DNA of 64,000 nucleotides from Strongylocentrotus purpuratus (GCF_000002235.5 NW_022145610.1:683271-747270); one strand, 5' to 3'. Counted from the stretch's first letter, positions 39,641 to 50,956 are shown. Translations and numbers: made by a program. Notes: generated from the letters alone by a model not told the origin.

Positions 39641-41045
39641 TTTTTACATAAAAAGGGCCCCTTTACTTTAAAAAGTGCCCCAATTATTTTTTTAAAGTGC
39701 CCCTTCCCCTTTCCATCTCTGATAAGTGCCCTTTTTTTATACGTACCCCTTTTCCTTCGATAAGTTCCGGTTTTCCTTTGCAATAAGTGTCCATTTTCCA
39801 TTCTCATAAGTGCCCTTTTTTCATCTCTAGTAAGTGCCCCTTTTCAGATACGAGTGCCCCTTTTCACTTTTGATAAGTGCCCCATTCACCTGATAATTTC
39901 CCTATTCAAATCTGAGAGGGGCCTTTCCCCTTTTAATAACTACCCCTTGTTTAACTTGGATAAGCGCACCTTATATTTTCACATGTGCCCCCTTTCCTTT
40001 CTAACAAGTGCCCCCATTTAAAAGAGAGCCCCTTCCTTTCATCATAAATGCCCCCTTTTCATCTATGAAAACAGTTACTTTTCATTCTCATAGTCCTTCT
40101 TCATTCTCATAGTCCCGTTCCATCTCTAGTAAATGACCCTATTAAATTCCGAGAGGTACTCGTTTTATTTTGACAAGTATCCCTTTTCCTCCTGATAAGT
40201 GCTCTTTTCATCTTCAATAACTGCCCCTTTTAGTTTGATACGTCCCCCCTTCCTAATAAATGCTCTTTTTCCTTCTTTTAAGTGCCCCATCCCCTTCCTA
40301 TAATTACCCCTTTTCATCTCTCATAAGTGCCCCGTTTATCTTGACATGTGCCTCTTTTCTTTTTAATAATAGCCACTTCCCCCTTCTCATAAATCCCCCC
40401 TTCCACCTTGTATTAAATGCACCTATTAAAAACTGATCGGTGCCCCTTTTCGTACAACAAATGAACATTTCCTCTTATTATTAGTGCCCCTTTTTCATTC
40501 TCATAAGTGCCCCTTTTCTTTTCAGATAATTACCCTTTAACAATGATACGTGCCCCATTTTCACCTTCTGATAATTACCCGTTGTAATTTGACATGTGCT
40601 CCTTTTCTTTTCTAATAAGTGTCACCCTTTTCGATAAGTGTCCCCTTTTCCTCTCATCACGTGCTCCTAATTTCCAGCTACTAAGAGTAATATCACCCAA
40701 AGCACACTCGCATTTATAGATGTTATAATTATAGTACTTATCAAAGGTCTTTTCAGTCTTCTGTTATGATAATTTAATAAACCCATAAAGATTGGGTTTT
40801 TCTTCTTTATAATTGATGTAATTTTTCGCACTGCGACCTCACAAATCTTATTTATAAAGATTTAAAAAAAATTGAAATCATCCCTGATAATGTAATTACA
40901 ATATAGGGGGTATATACAAATGCTTTTTTTTTTTTTTTATATATATTTTCGCTTTGAGATTTCCCTTTGTAGGTGCCCTATTTTTTTTCTCCAGAAAGTG
41001 CCCTTTTTTGTTGGTGCCCCCCCCCCCCCCACTTTGGAAGTCGCT
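39641..41045 (+). repeat. Degenerate AAGTGCCCC array
   Basis: About 1.4 kb of irregular units, roughly 20-40 bp, with the core ATAAGTGCCCCTTTTCATCT. Spacing and sequence vary a lot, indicating an old array. It ends in a C homopolymer near 41020-41030. Confidence 0.85.
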
Positions 41046-41231
41046 GCCTCTGTTTGCACTCAATTAGTCTCAATCTATTAAAGAAATCATTAAATAAAAA
41101 ATTCTAAACCAAATTGTAACAAGTAATGTATATGAGCAGAAAGTAGATAACAAGGGCTGTTTGCTGCCACCTTGTGCCCACGATTTGAACAACTCTTCTA
41201 GCCGTTGGTTTCCAATTTCTACTCACTAAAA

Positions 41232-41489
41232 ATGCTTCGCAAAATTCCAAAATATGTGAGGAAGAGGAAGGTTTTCAAAGGAGATCGATACCAGGTATTA
41301 CAAAAGAGTAACATGAATGCTGGAGAGGTGCCAGAAGAACTAACAGCTAATTCAGAGATCGAGGAAGCTTTCCATGAATAAGTGTTTGGACAGCCCTATT
41401 TTTGGCGCTGGTCCCACATGTGAAGATCCGCGTCATTAGTGGCCCACAACTTGCAGCTGCTTTGCAAAAGGCTCACGTGTGTCTGGAAG
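41232..41489 (+). pseudogene. Mutator-like transposase N-terminal part
   Basis: An ATG at 41232 opens MLRKIPKYVRKRKVFKGDRY, a basic start typical of invertebrate Mutator-like transposases, and stops at 41379-41381 after 49 residues. Another frame then reads HVKIRVISGPQLAAALQKAH VC to a donor GAAG|GTATGT at 41489, which corresponds to the next segment of the family. A frame break or lost splice therefore separates them. The donor phase (1) matches the acceptor at 43875. Confidence 0.62.
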
Positions 41490-41992
41490 GTATGTACTTA
41501 CTATCAAACAATATTTTTAGTTTGCAAACTGTAACTTTGAGATTGTATTGCATGCTCAAGGGGTGAATGGCTCAAAAAGCCAAATCAAATGATTAAGAAT
41601 AGAGTAAAGGAGGGGGTAACCGACCATCACCAGTTTTCGGCCGATCCGTTGGATGCATGGTAAAATCCCTTTAAAATACATTGCATGACAGCATATCATA
41701 TATCCCACACATACCATACCATGCCAGAGTCACTGAAGAACCACATTTGCAATGGAAAATATATCTTAAAATATCACATTTTAGCGATGTAATCGGCGGT
41801 CCCGCTCCCCGAATCTGACAAATTAAGTATCTTACGCGTGTAAGGTATATGGGTACCATAAAATGAGCTTTAATTCAAGTATTTTTCAGATTTAGAGTCC
41901 GATTTTGTGTGAGTCGCAAGCTCAAAAGTATCTCATCGCATGTTTTTAATCAATGCAGCCGGATACCGCAGCGCACACACGATATCTCTGTT

Positions 41993-42630
41993 CAGTTCAG
42001 TTCAGTTCATTTATTTCAATCATAAAACCATAACATAATATATATACAAAAGTAACATGAAACAATCATAATCTTATAATATTGGAATTAAGAAATTGGA
42101 GACTAAAAAGGAAGTTTGAAAAACTTGTAAGTAAAATAGTCCCCTGACATAAATAATAAATAACGAGATTACATGGTTGTATACGTTACGACAATAATAA
42201 CAATATATAAATAATATACTACACATTATAGATACACACACACACACACACGCGCACACATGCATGGTACATTGCAAGAAAAAGAAAGAGTTAAGGGAAA
42301 TAAGAAGAGACCAACTGTCTCTTCAATAGAACTTTAAAGGATGATATAGTTGTGCATAATGTTAGCTTATCAGTTAAATCATTCCAAATCCGGGGACCAT
42401 TATGTCTAAAAGAGTAAAGCATTAACTGGGTAGAGACCTTTGGATAATGATATTTGATACAGGAACGAGTATTATACGAATGAACAGATTTATTAAGGAT
42501 AAACATTTGACAAACTCTTTTAGGTACATAATTATTATAAACATTATACATCATAATAGCACTTTGAATTTTATGTATATCATAAATATTGAGTGTTCTA
42601 GACTCTATGTCTAATTCAGATTCCAATTTC
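41993..42630 (-). mobile_element. 5'-truncated LINE 3' end, minus strand
   Basis: The minus-strand frame at 42291-42626 reads NIYDIHKIQSAIMMYNVYNN, then YNTRSCIKYHYPKVSTQLML YSFRHNGPRIWNDL, the C-terminus of a CR1/jockey-like reverse transcriptase. The 3' UTR runs to a GAAATAAATGAACTGAACTG tail at about 41993-42030. It is inserted in the 41602-42982 element. Confidence 0.82.
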
Positions 42631-42639
42631 TGATCACCG

Positions 42640-42797
42640 CGGAGGTAGTTTTCGGCACGGGAAGCTCTGGCTTGGGATACCTGCTACGGCCGCTAGGGCT
42701 ATAGATCAGTGGGGAAACGCATGGCGCGCTTGCTTGCTTCCTATTGACTTTGTACATGCGGCCGAAAACTGCCTCGCTAGGCCGAAAACTACCTCCG
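42640..42797. repeat. CGGAGGTAGTTTTCGGC inverted repeat
   Basis: CGGAGGTAGTTTTCGGC at 42640 and its reverse complement ending 42797 bracket about 125 bp. It may be a separate MITE or the subterminal repeat of the enclosing TA-flanked element, which shares TTTTCGGC near both ends. Confidence 0.6.
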
Positions 42798-43161
42798 AAA
42801 CAGTGAAAATGGAAATGAATGTTGTCATGGCATTTCATGATTTTTTTTCAGGGATTCTTTCTTTGTTTAAATAATAAAAGTATTTGCTTAATGATTTGAA
42901 CAAGAAATGATAATAAATAGGAAGTAAAGAGTCCAAAAAATAGGATTTTGTCTTAAGTGGCCGAAAAACCCCTCCTTTACTCTAGACTCTATGGTGAATT
43001 GAAGTGGGGGCATCGGAATGTATAAACATAAGGATGGGGTCTAAAGACTACTCCAGCAAAGCATAGAGAATAAGAGAGTCAATGCTATTGCGTATTGACC
43101 TTAAGCACTGCACTACGCGTTAATAGGTAGCATTTGCTCACATAAAGAGTCAATACACTCT

Positions 43162-43229
43162 CAATACACAAATGCACGCAATCATGCCGATGTGACTAAT
43201 CGGCATGATTGTGTGACTTTTGTGTATTG
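43162..43229. repeat. Hairpin with ~30-bp arms
   Basis: CAATACACAAATGCACGCAA and CAATCATGCCGAT pair with ATCGGCATGATTG and TTTTGTGTATTG across a loop of about eight bases, with a few mismatches in the middle. Confidence 0.75.
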
Positions 43230-43590
43230 ACTATTTATGTCGATGTGGCTGATCGGCAAGTTTGACAGTAGACTTACAATTTGAATTTTTAAATTATTCT
43301 TTCTCATATTGGTACGTTAAAAAATTGTATTTTACTGCTATTTAGGTGTCATCAATTGTCCCTAAAGTACTGATTTTGAGTGAAATTAGTTGAGTTTTGG
43401 GCGCTAGTTCAGAAGCCTACCCAAAATTTGACCCGTAACTCCGGCGTGGATACCCAAAGTCAAATAAATGTTCAATAAATGTCCAAATAAAGATCATGAA
43501 TTACACGATGTTATGTTCATTACCCGTTTCGTGTCAATTTTCTTGTTATTTTTGGAGAATTTTGTGGAAAAACATTGATATTAGTACACT

Positions 43591-43756
43591 TTTTCACAGG
43601 TTTCACGTCAAACTGCTGCACAATACAAGTGCATACCGATGGTGGGTTGCGGGCGGGCGCACGCCTGTGTGAAGTTATCTACCGTAATGAGGATCCGAGA
43701 CCCACCATCGGTATGCACTTGTATTGTGCAGCGGTTTGTCGTGAAATCTGTGAAAA
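43591..43756. repeat. 57-bp inverted repeat
   Basis: The arms 43591-43647 and 43700-43756 are reverse complements with only about three mismatches, around a 52-bp loop. The inner ends read ACCGATGGTGGGT and ACCCACCATCGGT. It may be a young MITE inserted upstream of the transposase exon. Confidence 0.88.
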
Positions 43757-43874
43757 TGTGTATTTGTGTAATATACTACATGTATGTCATAACTAGCACT
43801 TTGTTATTATTTGGGGATTGTGCTTTTCAAAATATTTTCCCTGTTCCATAAAGTGTTTTGGATATCTTTTACAG

Positions 43875-44164
43875 GGCATCTCATTCCTCTGGAGAATTTG
43901 TCAAAGAGGAATGGATTGAACTGCGCCATGGTCCTTGGTTGCTTCATTTGCAAGAAGGAGAGGACATTCTCTTCATCAGAAAAAGAATGCGAAGGACGTG
44001 GAAAGTCTGCAGAAATAAACCGCAGAGCTACTCTGGCAGCAACGGAGGTTGGTTTGGCACGGGATAGCTTTTGCGACTTGCTGACCATCCTCGGAACAGC
44101 CCCACTAGTCGAAGCCCCTAGCTACAACAGGCACATAGCCACTTTATCTTCCTTATCCCAAGAG
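43875..44164 (+). CDS. Mutator-like transposase, middle exon
   Basis: After TATCTTTTACAG the exon completes a glycine codon and reads HLIPLENLSKRNGLNCAMVL, then GCFICKKERTFSSS with a CxxC pair, EINRRATLAATEVGLARDSF and YNRHIATLSSLSQE, to donor GAG|GTTAGT. The EINRRA block and the CxxC are typical of the Mutator-like transposase domain of invertebrate elements. The incoming phase fits the donor at 41489 and the outgoing phase 0 fits 44413. It is part of the 38713-46278 element. Confidence 0.78.
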
Positions 44165-44412
44165 GTTAGTCACCAGCCTTGTGTTTTCTTCATTACATTA
44201 TCTAAGCTGTACGTACATTTAATCAAAACATATTTTTATTTCTTAGTTATTGTCGATAGACAGTATAATACATGTACATCAATATCCCTTCTTGTCAAAT
44301 CAAGGGATGCAAATTAATCAAATCTAAATATTTGTAATAGGGTCTAATAAGTAAGGGGCCTGAGGGAACTTGAAATTTACTTGTTATTTATTACAAACTC
44401 TTTTTTTTGCAG

Positions 44413-44604
44413 ACCAGTAAGGATCAGAAGAAGAAGGTGGCAGCATGCCTACGTCAAAGGGCCATGGACAAGGATCTGACCATCGGGGAAAATGATTATG
44501 TGGACGTGGCAGTGCCCTACCATGGAACATGGCATAGACGAGGTTACACATCGAATCATGGGGTGGGGGTAGTGATACCGATCGATACAGGGGAGATTGT
44601 TTGA
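44413..44604 (+). CDS. Mutator-like transposase, truncated catalytic exon
   Basis: After TTTTTTGCAG it reads TSKDQKKKVAACLRQRAMDK, then the family's signature VDVAVPYHGTWHRRGYTSNH GVGVVI and a stop at 44602-44604. In the family this strand normally reads (V)DGTWxxRG and its aspartate is the first catalytic acid. Here the codon at 44521 is histidine. The rest of the catalytic core is missing after the stop, so the enzyme is dead. Confidence 0.8.
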   Translation, partial: TSKDQKKKVAACLRQRAMDKDLTIGENDYVDVAVPYHGTWHRRGYTSNHGVGVVIPIDTGEIV

Positions 44605-44649
44605 CACAGACGGTCTATCAAAATCATGTAAACAGTTTGAGTATAGAAA

Positions 44650-44765
44650 GAGTTGGGTCTTCAGTGTTCTCAGCCAGAGGGACCTTGATCGCCTTCAGAG
44701 ACTCCAAAACTGAGTAGCAAGGCTTGTCTTTTCTGCTCCTCTCCGAACTCACATGCAACCTCTTT
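44650..44765 (+). mobile_element. Short LINE fragment
   Basis: Reads SWVFSVLSQRDLDRLQRLQN, then (stop) VARLVFSAPLRTHMQPL, the LQxLQNxxARL block near the C-terminus of many non-LTR reverse transcriptases. It sits just after the truncated transposase exon. Confidence 0.6.
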
Positions 44766-44786
44766 GACTTGAACTTCAGTGTACTT

Positions 44787-45310
44787 GTTTATACAATGTT
44801 TTAGAACATTTCTGTGCTGCAACTCAGTTCCTTAGTTTTTATTGTACATGTTTATATATTTTTAACTTGCCTTTCATTTTAGTCATGTTTACATACACAC
44901 TATATATGACATTTTAGTTATTTAGAGGAACTAGGGTGATATATATGTGGATATTTATTACACCTTAAGTAGTAGAATAAGTCCAAGTAATATGTGTTGC
45001 AATTATGAACTTGCCTTTCATTTGAGTTTTTATTGTACATGTTTATACAATGGTTTAGAACAATCCTGTTCTGCAACTCAGTGCCTTAGTTTTTATTGTA
45101 CATGTTTATATATTTTTAACTTGCCTTTCATTTTAGTCATGTTTACGTACACTGTATATGACATTTTAGTTATTTCTTTTTAACTTGCCGATTATTTAGA
45201 GGAACTAGGGTGATATATATGTGGGTATTTATTACATCTTAGTAGAATAAGTCCAAGTAATATGTGTTGCAATTACGAACTTGCCTTTCATTTTAGTTTG
45301 TAGTGTACAT
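44787..45310 (+). repeat. ~250-bp tandem duplication
   Basis: Two full units and a partial third start at GTTTATACAATG near 44787 and 45041 and at a related GTTTATGTGA near 45291. Shared blocks include GGAACTAGGGTGATATATAT and AATAAGTCCAAGTAATATGT. Confidence 0.88.
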
Positions 45311-45639
45311 GTTTATGTGATATATTTTTTACTTGCCTTTTATTTTAGTTTTTAGCATATGTACATGCATACAACTTTTGATATAAACCAAATACATCCT
45401 GCCACTTTCATTCAATTAATTTTTTTAATAAGCGTCATGTTTGTATTGTAAGTTAACATTTAAGTTTAGATTTCTTAAAAATTCAATATATTATAGTCAC
45501 CATTCTGTGTACTATAGAACACACTACAGCAACCATTCTGCTAACCATAGATCAAGACCCAAACTACCATTCTGAATATAATGCTATCAAAATGCTACAA
45601 TTAAGCGTAACATTTTGTTGCATATTTTGAATGGTAGTG

Positions 45640-46105
45640 AATGGTAGATGAATGGTGGCTCTATGGTAAATGAATGGTGGCTCTATGGTAGATGAATGGT
45701 GGCTCTATGGTAGATGAATGGTGGCTCTATGGTATATGAATGGTGGCTCTATGGTAGATGAATGGTGGTTATATGGTAGATGAATGGTGGCTCTATGGTA
45801 GATGAATGGTGGCTCTATGGTAGATGAATGGTGGCTCTACGGTAGATGAATGGTGGCTCTATGGTAGATGAATGGTGGCTCTATGGTAGATGAATGGTGG
45901 CACTATGGTAGATGAATGGTGGCTCTATGGTAGATGAATGGTGGCTCTATGGTAGATGAATGGTGGCTCTATGGTAGATGAATGGTGGTTCTATGGTAGA
46001 TGAATGGTGGCTCTATGGTAGATGAATGATGGCTCTATGGTAGATGAACGATGACTCTATGGTGGCTCTATGGTATATGAATGGTGGCTCTATGGTAGAA
46101 TATGT
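45640..46105 (+). repeat. 22-bp TAGATGAATGGTGGCTCTATGG array
   Basis: About 20 nearly identical 22-bp units, starting TAGATGAATGGTGGCTCTAT. High uniformity shows recent expansion. The ATGGTGGCTCTATGG core is shared with the left array of the same transposon. Confidence 0.95.
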
Positions 46106-46278
46106 AGGTGTGGCCTAATTTGAATAAATGAATAAATTTGTCCCAATTATTTTAATTAGTTCTATGGTAAATGAATGGTAGACCTGTGGTAGATTTGCTA
46201 TGGTGTTTGTATGGTAATCTATGGTAGATTTGCTATGGTGTTTGTATGGTGTACCATAGAGATTTTTTTTTGTAAGGG

Positions 46279-48990
46279 TGGTCGTTGTGCGTTTGGGGTT
46301 TACAGTTCATGAAAATAAAGGTTTATTTTTAGGGTTTTGGTATTTTTTTTGTATTATCCTCTATTCATCTAATCTCCGGAATGCTTCGTGCAGGCCAAAT
46401 AATTCACATCTGAAACATAACAACCTTGAACATGTTTACACAAGACGGAGCTATTCATTCCGAATCCAATCCGACTAATTCATGGCCATGCGGGGGTAAT
46501 GTAATTAATTTTCAATGCTTGTTGTTGGTTTAGTGTCAGTCAAGTATAGAAGCATTACTCTTTGTATCGCATCTCTGCTATTCAATCATCTACCCGAGTT
46601 CACCTGAAAAAAATCTCAGCTTCCAAACTTTATTAAGGTGATCGATGGTATCTCGCCCCCAAGTTTTGATTGTTATTGTCTTTCTTTGTCTCTTTATCTT
46701 TTTTTTCTCTCTCTCTCCTTCTCTCTCTCTTTATCTTTCATTCAATCTACCTATCATGATTCGTTATATTATAAGATGCTGCTTGAGATTTGACATAATT
46801 GTATTTGTTTCTTTCTTTTTCCTAATCTTTGATGTTTAAGTGTCATTGCTATTAAAAGTTATTTACAAATTTGTATTATGAACTGTTTTTTGATTTCTTG
46901 TATATACATTGTCTAAATGCTTTAACAGACCTGCTGAAAAATAGCCTTATGGCTGATAGCGGGTGTTTTAACCGTGTTTAAAAAAATAAAACAAACACAC
47001 AAAACAAGTCTCGGATCTGTCTCTTTGATGGGACTGGACTGTTAGAACTATTTACCTATGTCAGTCGTTAGACGTACGTACCAAATGCCAAAATTAATTC
47101 CACATCGCGTAGTACGTGTAATAGTGTACTGTATGGTTCAAAACCAAGTCAATGCGCTATTGTCCTTTTTAAGAAATTCATCCTCATTACCAAGTCCTTC
47201 GGAGAGGACTTAAAGCCGTAGGTTACCTTTGCACTTACTTACAAGAATACACAAGCTTTCTTAACAGTCGGGTTAAACAAGTAAACCAAACAACCTTCTA
47301 CATCGTACTTTTTACAACAAAATGTTTTCTGATGTTATATTGAATTAATAAAGTATGTGATGAAAATATACAGTATTTCCTTTTCGTCCAGATTACTGGT
47401 CTTAAATAACACAGCCTGCGCATAAGTTTATTACCCACTTTCGGGTTGATTGGTCGGTAGCTTCGCCAAATCAACGTTCATCAAATCAACGTTCGTCTGA
47501 TGTGGAAGCCCCGCCCAACGATGAGTGTTCGTTGAGTAAAGGTAGACTGCATAGGTTTTCATTATCAGTTTCAAGGCTGCATTCGTCGGGCTTGGACTTA
47601 TGTTTTTTGCATCTCTTCCTTATTCTCAATTTTGTGACGAACTGGAAATTTTCATCAGCTTTACTAATATACAAGGTAAGACACCTAACCTGCTTGATAA
47701 ACGTCGCCGTACGTTTAGAGTACAGCGGCCCTTTTTTATTTCAGTAAGTAAAGAGTATATCTGTCTATTGTGATATATGTTTTCCATAAGTCTTATCTAG
47801 TCAGGTTAGCCTTCTGGTGCAAGACAATTCTCCTTCAACAACCTCATCATATAAATACAAAAAGTGCAAGGTATACTATGTTTATGTAATAATATATAAT
47901 AGTAAACCAACTCTTAAACAATCAGTTCATAATTCGATACTAAATTACCTTTATTTGATTTCATGACACAAGGTTTTGATGAATCTCGTTTATATACGTC
48001 CATTACCATATTCTGAACTCTAAAATAAACCACTGTTTGAGTGTAACCCCCCAATTAGCCCTTCAAACCTGCCTTTTATGAATCAGTCACCAGTGCAGTC
48101 TGGTTTAACATCGACTCTTAGTCAAAGTCGGGTTTTAACTTTCTACACCATTTAGACTGCACCTAGTTAAAGTTTAAGCCTGGTCTGACTTTTGTTCAAA
48201 AATTGTTGGCGATGGCGATAGTGAAAATCTGCTGGCACCAGATTTAGAGAGACCTAAATTAGCCTCATGAAGAGGAAAATTCGGCAGTGAATGAAGGGGG
48301 AGGGACATTTTTCTACATATAGTTTCAATTCAAATAACAGTGAAGTTTCACAAACTTCACATGTTCTTAAAGAGAGTTCGGAAATTAGATTTCATTTAAA
48401 TGAAAATAATTCCTGATTTGTATGTGTCTTTTGGAATAAACAACGTTACACTGACTATTTCTTGTAATGCTAATGAAAAGGACTTTTGACGCACTAGAAA
48501 CAAAAATTGGTTATCCAATGATTTACATGATTGATGAATACGCCTTTTCCACTGAAGTCTGCTCTTCCCGACATGTGTCCTTGGGAATGAGTAATCGATA
48601 AATCGTGCAATAATATCTGTTAAAATCTTTGCCAATCAGTATTACCATTTTCAAATAAATGTTGCATTAGAGTGAAACATACCAGAATCCTTGACTTCAA
48701 ATTCATGTATTTAAATCAAACTCTTTCCCTAAACTATAAGTATGCATTTTTTTTTTGTATCTAGTAAAATCGAAGATGAGAGATTACTTGTTAAAAACCC
48801 ATTTTTAGATATTACACTGATATATTTCTTGGTATTTTAAAATGTGTATTTCTGTATCCTAAGTTCTTGAACCGAACAAAAAGAAATGTTTCCCGTTTTA
48901 CCTTGATGTAAAGAGAAGTGACTATCAAACTTGCAACTCTTAAGTCATTGAAACAAAAGCATTGAAATATTAGCATGTAAAGTGACTCAC
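46279..48990. other. Stretch with a LINE-like 3' tail only
   Basis: Between about 46640 and 46990 the sequence ends CAGACCTGCTGAAAAATAGC and AACCGTGTTTAAAAAAATAA, which resembles a LINE 3' UTR. The rest is AT-rich with no supported exon or RNA gene. Confidence 0.4.
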
Positions 48991-49731
48991 ACACTCTGCC
49001 GTGTAGGCCTACCGTGTGCCACCGTGCGCAAAAATGTCTGCGGACGGTGGAGAACGGCAAGGGCACACAGTGGTTCGTTATCAAAGCGGGCAACACGTTA
49101 ATAGGGCGTTGGCGCTTATTTACACCCGGTGGGACCCGGCGAAAGTTTTGGGCATGTTCAAAACTTTGGCCGGCTGGCACCGGCCGCAAGTAAGCGGCAA
49201 GAGGACGGTGTTGAACGGTATGAGGACGGTATGAATACGTTATGAAAACGGTCACACTGTATGAACACGTTCACAACACGCTCATAACCCGTTACATAAC
49301 GGTGATGAAAAATGGAGAGCGGACTGACCGTTGCCGTTCAAATCGGGGTATTTATGGCAGTCGTGTCATGACGTCAGCAGTCCGGGGACTCGCTCACAGG
49401 ACGCTCCGAGCGGTGAGGGGACGCTAAGTGACCGGTAGGTGGCTGCTACAAACCCGGTGCACACGTTCGAGACCCGGTATGGGCCCGGTATGGAAACGGC
49501 CAAAATTTTCAACAAAAGTCAATCTGGGCGGTGAAGATGGTAGAAGCACGTTCAACACCCGGTATGCGCCCGGTGAGAACGGTCAGAAGATGGCAACGAA
49601 ACGGTGAAAATAATAATTTTATGAATTTTTTTTTGCGGCCGGGGACAAGTTCGCTCAAAACCCAACGTTCTGGACTCTGTTGTTTTTTTAATAGCGCGGC
49701 AGGTGGACGGTAGGCCTACACGGCAGAGTGT
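48991..49731. mobile_element. 741-bp non-autonomous DNA transposon
   Basis: The left end ACACTCTGCCGTGTAGGCCT and the next five bases are matched exactly by the reverse complement of the right end (25 bp). The interior is much richer in GC than its surroundings and is full of ACGGT, AACGGT and ACCCGGT motifs. There is no coding capacity and no clear target duplication. The near-perfect ends suggest recent activity. Confidence 0.85.
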
Positions 49732-50263
49732 AAGAGCTCCATAAGAGACATGTTGATAATTGTTCACTGGAAGCCTTTCTTCAATCAATTTTGAAAGACA
49801 CTATCGTCCGCATAGAGAAGTAAATTTGATGTAGAATCACACAAATAGGCATGTCCGTGATGTAGCTCATGCCACGAGTGTGGTGTAAAACAATCCACTA
49901 AGCATAAGTTAGAAGGCAGATGCTTATCACGCTTTCAAGTTGAATAAGCAATTAACATAGAATATCAACTCCGCTGTGTTTACTACACATCTGATCAGTT
50001 TGATTTATTTTGAGATTCAAGCTTCTTATTGACGTATCTTACACGATTAAGTTTTGTTAAGTAGTATGTTATTATATTCTATATGCATGTGTTGATGCAT
50101 TTTTGTATTCAATTTTATATTTATTCTTGCATTAACTGTTTAAATTGTATTTAATTAGTTTTGTGTTTGCTTTAGTTATTATCAAGTTATTTGAATTATT
50201 TCAATAGGTTAATGGTAAACCTGTTCTATTGTGTTAGTTGCTTTTAAACTGTAACAAAATAAC
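49732..50263. other. AT-rich spacer
   Basis: No gene or recognised repeat. It may include the 5' part of the LINE that becomes recognisable at 50264. Confidence 0.4.
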
Positions 50264-50629
50264 CAAAGGGCATTACCATGTACAAATTGCAACAAATGTG
50301 TCCACATAAGTTGTACTGATATCGGTATTAAATCGTATGATGATCCAGCCCAACATTTCTTTAATTGACAATGTTCAAAATGTATTTTAAGATACTTACT
50401 CTTTTCCTGATCTTAACTATGATTTCATAATTGATGTTCAAGGTGATACAAATGGCTGTAATCTCATACGTTTCATGGAAACAACAAATATGTCATGTAT
50501 TGATTGTTTGAAAAGCAAAGGTCTTAAATTTGCACACTAAATATTCGTAGCCTTCTCCGTAATATAGATGAAATCAATCATTTTTTACAGAGTAATAAAA
50601 ATCATATTCTAGCATTAAATGAAACTCTT

Positions 50630-50956
50630 TTGGATGAATCGGTTTTCGACAGTGAACTTGATATCGATCATTTTAAGCTTGTTCGTATAGATAGACACAG
50701 ACACGGTGGTGGAGTGGCCGTGTATATTCATAGTTCGTTGTCTTTTGAAGTTATCAAACATGACATATCAAATTCCTTAAAAATTATAGCACTTCTGATT
50801 TTACCGAAATATTCAAATCCAATGATATATTTATTTGGTATAGACCGCAAAATAGCAATGTTCAATTATTTCAACAGTATGCACATTCATTATCAATCCT
50901 TGATAGTTTTAATTACTCTATTTATTGTTATCTGGGACACAAATTGTGATTTATAA
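50630..50956 (+). pseudogene. LINE endonuclease fragment
   Basis: The longest open piece of the older LINE's endonuclease: LDESVFDSELDIDHFKLVRI, then GGGVAVYIHSSLSFEV, the conserved GGGVxxYI block of APE-type endonucleases. The tail after about residue 60 is degraded. Confidence 0.75.

Larger units (their letters stand above)
41602..42982. mobile_element. TA-flanked DNA transposon nested in the Mutator-like element
   Basis: The left end GAGTAAAGGAGGGG (41602) matches the right end CCCCTCCTTTACTC (ending 42982), and TA flanks both sides (41600-41601, 42983-42984). Subterminal GTTTTCGGCC blocks recur in inverted orientation. It lies in the intron-like space between two transposase pieces and has itself been hit by a minus-strand LINE fragment. 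Confidence 0.75.
38713..46278 (+). mobile_element. 7.6 kb Mutator-like DNA transposon with minisatellite arms
   Basis: The left end CCCTTACAAAAAAAATCT (38713) is matched by the reverse complement of the right end GATTTTTTTTTGTAAGGG (ending 46278), with one extra base in the A run. The adjoining 9 bp, ATGTGGTTG and TGGTCGTTG, agree at six positions, compatible with a degraded 9-bp duplication, the size Mutator-like elements make. Inside are a TATGGT-type array at the left (38740-39640), an AAGTGCCCC array, a Mutator-like transposase in pieces, a nested TA-flanked transposon, and a 22-bp TATGGT-type array at the right (45640-46105). Both arrays lie on the same strand. The element looks defective. 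Confidence 0.8.

Noticed and set aside
45640-46105. Regular 22-bp units suggesting a CRISPR array
   Set aside because: There are no unique spacers; it is a plain tandem array in a eukaryotic transposon.
48083-48195. Possible inverted repeat around CAGTCTGGTTTAACATCGAC
   Set aside because: Pairing of GTGCAGTCT with AGACTGCAC is short and the rest does not fold back, so no element was called.
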